Shown: piece by piece, positions 54,985 to 64,000 of the stretch
Layout: each line of letters begins with the position of its first letter
Numbering within the stretch: the first letter of the stretch is position 1
Assembly: GCA_964017185.1 (NCBI GenBank)
Contig: OZ024884.1
Location: 11,323,548-11,387,547 of the forward strand
Source of the DNA: Rugalucina vietnamica
Taxonomy: Eukaryota > Mollusca > Bivalvia > Lucinida > Lucinidae
DNA length: 64,000 nucleotides
Reading direction: 5' to 3'
Translations under genes and position numbers: made by a program
Notes under the pieces: generated by a model
Told to the model about the DNA's origin: nothing
What the model saw: the letters and a program-made list of their open reading frames with translations, nothing else
The model's database searches: none

Positions 54985-56177
54985 GTCTTTGTCCAACTAC
55001 TTTGGTTGCTATGGTAACTTGAAGCTTCCATTGACTTATAAGGCAAAAAGTGGAAATTTGCAATTTCTGCCGTTTCATTGAGGATATTGAAATTTTGTTT
55101 TTACATAAATGTTAATTGAGTAGTCCTCTCTGTTTTAGGCTACTTTTGTCAAAATCACTTTATTCGTTTGGTTGCTATAGCAACGTAAAGGGTATATTTT
55201 TGAAAAAATATTCAAAAATTTTCTTCTCAGAAGCTGTAAGGCAGATGAAGCTGCAACTTTGCATACATGCTTATGATATAGCCTCTACAAAGTTTGTGTT
55301 TTTATTGTCCTTGTCCCACTACTTTGGTTGCTATGGCAACTTCAAGTTTCCATTGACTTGTAAGACGAAAAGCGGAAAATTGCAAGTTTTTTGAAAGCTA
55401 TTGCAGCCTGAGACCTGAAAAGTGGTAGATGCAAACAACTAATGGAGTAGATGAAGGTATGTGATTAATTTAGGCCAAGGTCATCTCTTGACCTTGAAGG
55501 GTCTGTCATCCATACACACTTTTCAAAGATCTTCTCTGAAACCACTTGGCCAATCAAAGTGAAATTTTATGTGGAGCATCCCTGGGTAGTGGGGACGAAA
55601 ATTTGATCGCGAAATATGGGTCACTTGACCAAGATGGCCGCCACGCCCATATATGGTAAAAACCACTCAAAAATTTTCTTCTCCAGAACGGGGAGGCCAA
55701 TTTTCACGGAACCTGGTATGTAGCATTTGGGACTCCAGCCCATCGTAGTTTGATCAAATAATGACCCTAGGATGACCTTGACCTATTTTATGTCAAGGTC
55801 AATTTTGGAAACATAGGCTTTTACATGGGAAAAAGTGAAAAATATGGATTTTTTGAAAACTATTGCAGCCTGAGACCTGAAAAGTGGTAGATGCAAAACA
55901 ACTAATGAAAGTATGTGATTCATTTAGTCAAGGTAATCTCTTGACCTTGGCCGATCTGTCATCTATACACACTTTTCAAAGATCTTCTTCTCTGAAACTG
56001 CATGGCCAATCAAATTGAAATTTGACTAGTTAGAGATTCACCATGAGGACCGAATAACTAACTAAATGTTATGAACCACTGCAGAAGCTGAGGGTGAGGT
56101 TATGGCCATGTAAAACCGGTTAAAGCCCGCCAGTAACTTTGTGTTACTGATCGTTCCAAGTCGATACTTCTGTGGTG

Positions 56178-56991
56178 TGTTACGTGCCAGGCGTAACTAG
56201 AAGATTAAGGAAACCAACAAGTTGGTTAGCCAGCAACAAGCTTTGTTTAAAATTTAACAAATTTATTTAGAAGTGATTTAACCAGTAATTACATGTGAAA
56301 CAATCAAAAGCATATATACAATCAAACAAAAATGAATGTACAATACCTTTCAAGATGTTAATTCCCTTAAAGAATGTCTGAATGTCCCTCAGAATTTTTT
56401 AACACAAGTCTGTATCAATTTCTGATCCCAAGAATTAAAGTTTGTTTCAAAATAGCACTATGTCCCAATCCAGAATCGAATATCACAAAGTAATCCAAGA
56501 ATAAGTTTAAATTCCAGTAAGATAGATTTTGACTTCTTAATAGTAACAGTACCCAAAGATTGTCCTTATGAAAATTTGTAGCCCTTATATAGCACTGAGG
56601 AACATTCAGGATTCTTCCAGCAAATTCTATGATATCATATACTAAAAATAACAAGTTGTTTACCAAAATTTAATGTTTTGGAATATTCTAGAGAGGCCAT
56701 TATCCTTCCAGAAAATTCCACAGTATTCTTTTGACATAAAAAAAGATTCTTCTAGAAGATTCTACATCTTTGGTTCTTCCAGATTTTTCCGTCAAAGAAC
56801 AATTTGAAATTTCTAGAAAATTCTGAAGTAAACAACCTGTTTATGTCCAATATCTGGGACACTAAAAGTAAATAATTGCTAAGGACAACAAGTAAACATC
56901 ATATGTATAACATCATTCCTGGGCATACTCCCTTGGGAAGTTTACCAGTACTGAATGCACATCTTTCAACAAGTAACTGTCATACATAACA
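56178..56991 (-). repeat. 3' LTR, 814 bp
   Basis: Left copy on the plus strand, downstream LTR of the minus-strand element. Open frames inside are chance. Confidence 0.9.
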
Positions 56992-57003
56992 CTTCCCCTC
57001 TTC
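56992..57003 (-). promoter_or_regulatory. Polypurine tract
   Basis: GAAGAGGGGAAG on the minus strand, immediately before the 3' LTR, where plus-strand DNA priming is expected. Confidence 0.75.
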
Positions 57004-57138
57004 AAAGAAAAGAAAGTTTTATAAAATAAAGCTTTCTTTTGCAATACTGGATAATTGTATACAATATGTTTAGCAAAATTTGTGCAAAACTAATCAAATA
57101 CAACAGCACAAAGCTGGACATCAGCATTGTAGAGGCAC

Positions 57139-58360
57139 TTAAGCTCTGCTTAGGGTGTCTGGAATGATATTATCTCTTCCTCGGATATGTCTGATGTCAA
57201 GATTGTGCTCTTGCAACATGAGACTCCACCTGAGTAAACGCTGGTTCTTGTTTTTCATTTTATGTATGAAAGTCAGTGGATTGTGGTCACTGAAGACAAC
57301 AATTGGTGCATGTGAAGAAGCTAAGTAAACTTCAAAGTGCTGAAGCGCAAGGATTAGAGATAGGCATTCTTTCTCTATGGTAGAGTAATTTCTCTGATGC
57401 TTGTTAAACTTTTTGGAAAAAATAACAAACAGGATGGTCAACACCATTGTCATCTTCTTGCAACAATACACTGCCTGCACCAACATCTACAGCCAACTTG
57501 AACTCTTTGTCAAAACTTGGTGCTAAGAGAACCGGAGCACTTCTAAGTATGGCCTTGAGCTTATCAAATGACTTCTGGCAGTCATCTGTCCAAACATACT
57601 TGGCCTTCTTACCAAGCAAGTTTGTCAGAGGCTCAGCTATAGCCGAGAAGTTGTTGCAGAATTTCCTGTAATATCCAGCCATACCCAGAAAGCGCATCAG
57701 TTGTCTTTTGCTAGTAGGTACAGGAAAATCTGAGATAGCCTCAACTTTAGCTTCTACAGGTTTTACCTGACCTTGACCTACAATGTGTCCAAGAAATGTC
57801 AAGTTTGCATGGCAAAATTCACTTTTTGCCAAGTTCACAGTTAGCTTAGCATCACTTAGCCGGTCAAAGAATGTTCTGATTGTCTGCAAGTGTTGTTGCC
57901 ACTCCTCACTGAAGATAATAGCGTCGTCGATATAGGCTTTACAGCCATCCAGATTGGAAATCAAACTGTTGACCAGCCGCTGAAAAGTCGCAGGCGAGTT
58001 CTTCATTCCAAATGGCATGACTTTATACTGGTACAGTCCATCTGGTGTAACAAATGCCGAGATCTCCTTTGCTCTGTCCGTGAGGGGTATCTGCCAAAAT
58101 CCCTTTAGCAGATCGAACTTTGTAACATACTTGGCATGTCCAATATTATCAATGCAGTCATCGATTCGTGGGATGGGAAAAGTGTCTGTTTTAGTGACAG
58201 AATTGACTTTTCGATAGTCTGTGCACATTCTAAATGTCCCGTCTGGCTTTGGTACAAGAATACAAGGAGAACTCCATTCACTTTGGCTGGGTTCAATGAA
58301 ATCATTGTCCAGCAAATATTGAACTTCTTCCCTGAGATATTGCTGTTTTACAGGGTTCAT
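57139..58360 (-). mobile_element. Retrotransposon part: reverse transcriptase and RNase H
   Basis: RT landmarks in order: FRMCTDYRKVN, FDLLKGFWQI, FGMKNSPATFQR, the catalytic YIDD, and FLGMAGYYRKF. RNase H follows with ECLSLILALQHF and FSDHNPLTF, then DTLSRA. All are typical of Ty3/gypsy. This part belongs to the broken portion of the element. Confidence 0.85.
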
Positions 58361-58375
58361 TCTGTAAGGATGTTG

Positions 58376-61300
58376 CTATACAGGTTTTGAACCTTCAATA
58401 ATGTCAACATCATGATAGATTTTGTCAGTTCTGGATGGAATGTCCGGAAATAAGTGCTCATATTCGAGAACTAACTGTTTCAGTTCAAGTCTTTTGTCTG
58501 AATCAAGGTGAGACAGTTTCTGATCAAGATTCTGTAGTATGTCAGAATTCTGGAGTTTCGATGACGAGGGATCAGATTTCTCCAAGTTGAAGTCCTCAGA
58601 GTCCATTTGATTTTGTTCATGAGGGACAGAATTAACTATATTTACTGATGAAATAACAGAACTATCCCTATCAATATACTTCTTGAGCATATTAATGTGA
58701 CATAGCTGTTTTTGCTTGCGCCTCCCAGGAGTGTTAACAATGTAATTCACGTCACTTAACTTTTTATCAACAGTATACGGGCCATAATATCTAGCTTGTA
58801 AAGGTCTGCCAGGAATGGGCAAGAGAGCAAGTACCTTGTCTCCAGGTTCAAAATTTCTGTCTTTAGCATTTTCATCATAACGAATCTTCATTTTGCTTTG
58901 AGTAGATTTGAGATTGGACCGAGCTGCATCACAGGCCTTTGATAGTCTGTTTTTGAAATCAGACACATACTGAAGTAAGTTCAAAGAACTGTCATCATCT
59001 GAGAGAAATTTCTCTTTTAGAAGTTTTAACGGTCTACGTACAGTGTGCCCAAAAACAAGCTCAAATGGGCTGAACCCCAGAGACTCTTGTACAGATTCTC
59101 TTACAGCAAATAGAAGCAAGTGTATGCCTTCATCCCAATCTTTTTCAGTGTCAAAGCAGTAAGATCTGATCATGTTTTTCAAAGTTTGATGGAATCTTTC
59201 TAAGGCACCTTGGCTTTCAGGGTGGTAAGCCGATGACTTGTATTGCTTAATTCCAAGTTCGTACATGACTTGCTGAAAAATTCCTGACATAAAATTTGAG
59301 CCCTGGTCTGACTGGATAGATTTTGGGAGGCCTAGAAATGTGAAGAACTTCACAAGTGCATTAACTATTGTTTTAGCCTTGATATTTCTGAGTGGGATAG
59401 CTTCAGGAAAGCGAGTTGAAGCACACATTATGGTCAGAAGATATTCACAACCTTTCTTTGTTTTGGGTAAGGGACCTACACAATCAATAATCACTCTGCT
59501 GAAAGGTTCATCAAAGGCAGGAATGGGCTGCAATTTTGCTTTTGGAATGGTCTGATTGGGTTTTCCTACCATCTGACAAGTGTGGCAGGATTTGCAGTGT
59601 TGAGATACATCAGATTTTATTCCTGGCCAGTAGAAATGATTTAGAATCTTGTGATAGGTCTTATTTACACCTAAATGGCCTGACATGGGTGTTTCATGAG
59701 CCAAGTTTAAGATTTCAGGGCGATAAACCCTAGGAACCACAATTTGGTGGTTAACAGTCCACTCATCTGCTGCGGAGACATCCGGAGGACGCCATTTTCT
59801 CATCAAAATGCCATTTTTGACATAATAGCAAACAGGAACCTGGGATATTTCATTTTCATTAAAAGCCCTTTCAAATAAAGGCGAGATCTCAGGATCACTG
59901 TGTTGTTCTTTACAAAGCTGTGACCTTGACAGCTGGTCATGACCTTGATCATTTGACGTTGAGGGTGAAAGGTCATTTTCTGACCCCGACCTTGGATTGC
60001 TAGGGTCAGTCTGAATATCAGACTGACTAGGGGAAAGAGATGTTGAAATCTCTTTATTAAAGGACTGACCTATCAAAGTGTCAGTTAAATTTATGTCCTG
60101 CATCCCATCATATAATTTGGCTTTCTTAGCCATTGCCCTAGTAACAGCACAAGAAGGGTAAAGGTCAGGAATTTCCTGCTCAATGGGATCAGGCGGTTGA
60201 TCAACACATGGTGTGCTGGTCAAAAGTGGGTTTACCACAACCTTATCTCCTGCCAAATCATTGCCTAAAAGCAAATGAATACCTTTAAAGGGTAAGGAAG
60301 GTCTAATACCTACAGCCACGGGACCTTTAACTAAGTCTGAGGACAAATAGATATTATGGAGCGGTACATTAACAAATCCACACTCTACGCCCTGGATAAG
60401 GACACTTGTCCCAGAAGAAGACTTCTCGGAAAATGGCAAGGTATCTGCCAAGATAAGGGATTGAGAAGCTCCGGTATCTCGTAAGATTTTGATAGGGGTA
60501 GACTGGGCAGAGTCACTGTGAAGTGACACAAAACCATCTGATAAGAATGGTTCATAAATCTCCATAATAGAATCCTCAGAGACTGACTCTTTACAAGTTC
60601 TGCTCAGTATAGGGTTTTCTTCCTGGATACAAGACTGTGGTTTAGCCTTTAAGGAGGTGAGGCCTGTCGGTTTAGATCTATCTAGATTTTCTCTTTCTTT
60701 CTTTCGTTTCAGTGCCAAACATTCAGAAATAATGTGGCCAGTTTTCTTACAATAATTACAAATTGGCTGGGATAAGGGATTTTGTCCTTTGTTTTCACTA
60801 GAAAATTTGGGTTTTGGACTGGAATTGTCAGTTGGATTACTGGGATTGGCTTTGGGACCGGACTGAGGGGAATATAGTTTTGACTGAGGGGTAAATTGCT
60901 TTGATTGAGGGTTATATGGTTTCCTAGGATATGGCTTGTTGACAAATGAAGCCTTATGAGTCAAAGCATAGTCATCAGCTAAACGTGCTGCTGTTTCCAA
61001 GTTTTCAACTTCTCTTTCGTTCAAGAAAGCCTTAACACCAGAATTTATGCACCGTTTGAATTCTTCAACAAGCATGAGCTGCCTTAGCTTTGCATGATCA
61101 GAACCTACTTTCTTTGAAGAACACCAACTATCAAATAGTTGCTCTTTTGTTCTAGCAAACTCAACATGAGTCTGGTCATGTTCTTTTCTACAGTCTCTAA
61201 ATTTCTGCCTGTATGCCTCAGGGACCAGCTCATAAGCCTTAAGAATAAATTCCTTTATTGTATCATAATCTGAGCTTTGCTCAAGAGAAAGCTGAGTGTA

Positions 61301-62128
61301 AATTTCTCGAGCTTTACCAATTACAACACTTTGCAAAAGCAAGGTCCAATGCTCTCTTGGCCATTTCAAGTTTTCTGCTACCTTCTCAAAATGTAGAAAA
61401 TATTTATCAACCTCTTTTTCTTGAAATGGAGGAACGAGACGAATGTGTTTTGTGACATCAAATATTTTGCTTGTGTCTGAAGATAAAGATTTTGATTTTT
61501 CATTAAATTCAATTTCTTTGATTCTTAACTGAAATAGCCTTTCTCTTTCTTTTTCTTCATTTTCAAATCTCAATTTTTCTTTTTCAATTTCGAGTCGTTC
61601 TTCTCGTTCTAATTTTTCTTTTTCAAGCCTTTCTTCTCTTTCTAATTTTTCTTTTTCTAACTCAATTTTTTCTCGTTCTAATTCTCTTTGTTTTTCCTTC
61701 TCTCGTTCTTCCATTTCTAACTTTTGTTTATGCATTCTTTCTTCCCGTTCTAAAGTTTCCAATCTTATTCTTTCTTCCCTTTCGGCCTTTTCTGCCCTTA
61801 TTCTTTCATCCCGTTCTAAAGTTTCCAACCTTATTCTTTCTTCATACTCAAATTTTAGTTTTTCCATCTCAATTTGTCTTTTGATTTCTAGTTCCCTCAA
61901 CTGCAAGTCAGTCTGAGTGACTAGAATCTGAGAAGTAGCCGAGGAATCAAAAATTTCCTCGTCAACAAAAAACTGAATCAAAATGTTCTTAATTTCATGT
62001 TTTAACATGGAAGTCTTGATATTTGACAACCCATAATGATCAGCTATGTCTAAGAGGTCACTCTTTTTGGCCTTATCTAACAGCTCCTGAGAAGGCGCAG
62101 CAATAAAGTCACTTAGTTTGAATGACAT
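58376..62128 (-). mobile_element. Retrotransposon part: Gag, protease and integrase
   Basis: A long frame of 1250 codons. Residues about 70-215 are a Glu/Arg/Lys-rich helical stretch. Residues 225-430 are a capsid-like region whose second half (YRQKFRDCRK, then EFKRCI, then LADDYALTH) resembles the SCAN fold. The zinc knuckle CNYCKKTGHIISEC lies near 454, protease RDTGASQSLI near 548, and the integrase HHCC region at about 813-850. A DDE core follows with IIDCVGPLP, SDQGSNF and ESQGALERF (about 879-975) and a GPY motif near 1111. Gag and the first enzymes are in a single frame without a frameshift signal. Confidence 0.85.
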
Positions 62129-62217
62129 GGTTGCTTTTTGCTGGCTTTAGCTATTTAAACAGCAAACAGTGAAGATACTTTAGAATTTAAAATAAATTTG
62201 GTGCACAAGAAATTTCA

Positions 62218-62235
62218 ATCCCGGACGAGCCCCCA
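62218..62235 (-). repeat. Second copy of the tRNA-Pro primer-site sequence
   Basis: TGGGGGCTCGTCCGGGAT on the minus strand, identical to 62573-62590 and 337 bp downstream of it in the leader. Confidence 0.85.
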
Positions 62236-62295
62236 TCTTACGAATATGAAAATTCGTAACTAAGAAATGATGCATAGTTTTGAAAAAAATCCCAC

Positions 62296-62366
62296 GTCCC
62301 AGATGGGATTCGAACCCGGACCGCCGGAGTAGAAATCCAATGCTCTAACCACTGAGCCAAAGAGTC
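62296..62366 (-). repeat. tRNA-like sequence in the retrotransposon leader
   Basis: On the minus strand TGGCTCAGTGGTTAGAGC (A-box, with a paired D stem) and GGGTTCGAATCCC (B-box) lie in tRNA spacing, with TCT at the anticodon position and a T run (62283-62289 complement) after the 3' end. The acceptor stem and half the T stem do not pair, so it is not a sound tRNA gene. It could serve as a Pol III promoter. Confidence 0.6.
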
Positions 62367-62572
62367 GACTCCCTTACGCAGTATGTCAGAGATTGTACTT
62401 ATATGATACATTGTATCGAATATCGAATAGCTGTGCTATTTATAGAAGCTACGCATCATAGATCTCGAATGAATGAGTGGTGCGATGGGACATAACACAC
62501 CCCCATTTCGAGGAAGTAATCATTTATGATTACGAGAATGTCATTATAATGACTAAATGACTCAAATGGTCC

Positions 62573-62590
62573 ATCCCGGACGAGCCCCCA
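62573..62590 (-). promoter_or_regulatory. Primer-binding site, tRNA-Pro type
   Basis: TGGGGGCTCGTCCGGGAT, four bases from the 5' LTR. It is the exact 18-base site known from murine leukaemia virus for tRNA-Pro. Confidence 0.9.
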
Positions 62591-62594
62591 ATTC

Positions 62595-63408
62595 TGTTAC
62601 GTGCCAGGCGTAACTAGAAGATTAAGGAAACCAACAAGTTGGTTAGCCAGCAACAAGCTTTGTTTAAAATTTAACAAATTTATTTAGAAGTGATTTAACC
62701 AGTAATTACATGTGAAACAATCAAAAGCATATATACAATCAAACAAAAATGAATGTACAATACCTTTCAAGATGTTAATTCCCTTAAAGAATGTCTGAAT
62801 GTCCCTCAGAATTTTTTAACACAAGTCTGTATCAATTTCTGATCCCAAGAATTAAAGTTTGTTTCAAAATAGCACTATGTCCCAATCCAGAATCGAATAT
62901 CACAAAGTAATCCAAGAATACGTTTAAATTCCAGTAAGATAGATTTTGACTTCTTAATAGTAACAGTACCCAAAGATTGTCCTTATGAAAATTTGTAGCC
63001 CTTATATAGCACTGAGGAACATTCAGGATTCTTCCAGCAAATTCTATGATATCATATACTAAAAATAACAAGTTGTTTACCAAAATTTAATGTTTTGGAA
63101 TATTCTAGAGAGGCCATTATCCTTCCAGAAAATTCCACAGTATTCTTTTGACATAAAAAAAGATTCTTCTAGAAGATTCTACATCTTTGGTTCTTCCAGA
63201 TTTTTCCGTCAAAGAACAATTTGAAATTTCTAGAAAATTCTGAAGTAAACAACCTGTTTATGTCCAATATCTGGGACACTAAAAGTAAATAATTGCTAAG
63301 GACAACAAGTAAACATCATATGTATAACATCATTCCTGGGCATACTCCCTTGGGAAGTTTACCAGTACTGAATGCACATCTTTCAACAAGTAACTGTCAT
63401 ACATAACA
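62595..63408 (-). repeat. 5' LTR, 814 bp
   Basis: Identical to the 3' LTR apart from one base noticed in a visual comparison. Confidence 0.9.
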
Positions 63409-64000
63409 GGTGGTTCTTTTTGTTTTATGTCTTGGTGTTTAAAATATTTTTGTGCTGTTGGTGCCTTATGTATGTTTTCATATTTTTAGTTAAGTTAAGG
63501 TAAGTGAGTGGCCACCTATTGGGAAAATAGCTGCTCATTCGGCTTACGATATGTTTCATGGTATAAGTGCCTGGTTGTTAGTTTGGTTTTTTCCCACCTC
63601 GGTTTTTGGAGTGTGAATCTTTTTCTGATTGCGCCTTTTCCTGATCTTTGCCTACTTGTACCTTTTTATGTGGAGCATTCCTGGGTAGGGTTAACGAAAG
63701 TTTGATCCGTAAATCTAGGTCACATGACCAAGATGGCCGCCGTGCCCATATATGGTAAAAACCACTCAAAAATCTTCTTCTCCAGAACCAGCAGGTCGAT
63801 TTTCACGAAACTTGGTATGTAGCATTTGGGACTCCAGCCCATCATAGTTTGATAAAATGATGACCCTAGGATGACCTTGACCTATTTTACGGCAAGGTCA
63901 ATTTTGGAAAGTGAAAACAATGGATATTTTGTAAACTAAATGCAGCCTGAGACCTGAAAAGTGGTAGATGCAAACAACTAATAGAGTAGATGAAGGTATG

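Larger units (their letters stand above)
56178..63408 (-). mobile_element. LTR retrotransposon, Ty3/gypsy type with Gmr1-like order
   Basis: A 7.2-kb element on the minus strand. Two 814-bp LTRs begin and end TGTTA/TAACA, and GGTG flanks both ends (56174-56177, 63409-63412). A primer site complementary to tRNA-Pro lies next to the 5' LTR and a purine run next to the 3' LTR. The coding order is capsid, zinc knuckle, protease, integrase, then reverse transcriptase and RNase H. Integrase before RT, with gypsy-type sequences throughout, is the layout of the Gmr1-like group. The LTRs differ at one base that I could find, so the insertion is very recent on an evolutionary scale. It looks nearly whole, with about two breaks. 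No envelope was seen. Confidence 0.9.
56028..63665 (+). repeat. Dispersed repeat family D, split by the LTR element
   Basis: The left part 56028-56177 (GTTAGAGATTCACCATGAGG to GATACTTCTGTGGTG) and right part 63413-63665 (GTTCTTTTTG to CCTACTTGTACC) together match the copy at 21921-22445. It sits inside a type B unit between GAAATTT and TATGTGGAGC. Confidence 0.75.
52342..64000 (+). mobile_element. AGCTCACC repeat, type C/B composite, repeatedly interrupted
   Basis: A head starts at 52342. Its own body has GGTTGCTATGGCAACTT and ACAAAGTTTGTGTTTTTATT blocks at 52400-52846 and 54985-55385, then joins type B units at 55390-56027. It is interrupted by a full type B copy (52847-54984) and by family D (56028-63665). 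After family D the type B unit resumes with TATGTGGAGCATTCCTGGGT and runs off the window. Confidence 0.65.

Noticed and set aside
57447-58390. Plus-strand open frames opposite the RT region
   Set aside because: Antisense shadows of the retrotransposon's coding part.
62296-62366. Functional tRNA-Arg gene in the LTR element leader
   Set aside because: The acceptor stem and part of the T stem are unpaired; kept only as tRNA-like.

Overview
The window is AT-rich, intron-bearing eukaryotic DNA crowded with transposons. A bivalve mollusc or close lophotrochozoan relative is the best guess. The guess rests on an intronless B-box/coiled-coil/NHL gene with decayed relatives, a SINE with a V-type core, large numbers of short foldback elements, and repeat families I recall from bivalve genomes. 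No species can be named from the sequence alone.

Host genes. (1) At 14124-15953 there is an intact single-exon 609-residue TRIM-like protein (B-box, coiled coil, NHL propeller, no RING). Two decayed fragments of a relative lie at 332-835 and 4999-5227, on either side of a 4.2-kb element with inverted ends. (2) At 31477-51709 lie nine exons, joined in consistent splice phase, of the N-terminus of a TRPM-type cation channel (449 residues so far, plus strand). Its later exons are not visible and should lie beyond the right edge. Its introns are filled with transposons, and one acceptor (exon 9 of the list below is the last; the case is the exon at 50558) lies directly against a transposon end.

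Layout. 1-5.4 kb: NHL fragments and a TIR element. 6.55-11.4 kb: a 4.85-kb near-palindromic foldback element whose arms carry about 175-bp units with TGACGTCA sites, itself hit by two 450-bp insertions. 11.4-14.1 kb: mostly unrecognised. 14.1-16 kb: TRIM-like gene. 16-23 kb: MITEs, a retroelement LTR/primer-site fossil, a minus-strand rolling-circle-like repeat and an older dispersed repeat. 23.3-26.8 kb: a GGTG-rich foldback split by a 2.9-kb TIR element that contains a LINE remnant. 27-29 kb: possible promoter region and a second LINE remnant. 29.2-51.7 kb: TRPM gene with its repeats. 52.3-64 kb: nested repeats containing an almost pristine LTR retrotransposon (56178-63408).

Main points of interest. 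The LTR element has Ty3/gypsy-type domains with integrase placed before reverse transcriptase, the layout of the Gmr1-like group. It sits in a dispersed repeat that itself sits in a rolling-circle-like repeat. The most abundant repeat begins AGCTCACCTGAG, ends in a small stem-loop and carries a fixed number of about 460-bp units. Each unit of the commoner type has two perfect AGGTCAAGGTCA nuclear-receptor-type sites. A 2.5-kb element at 41615-44126 has 525-bp terminal inverted repeats, each containing the same 134-codon open frame.
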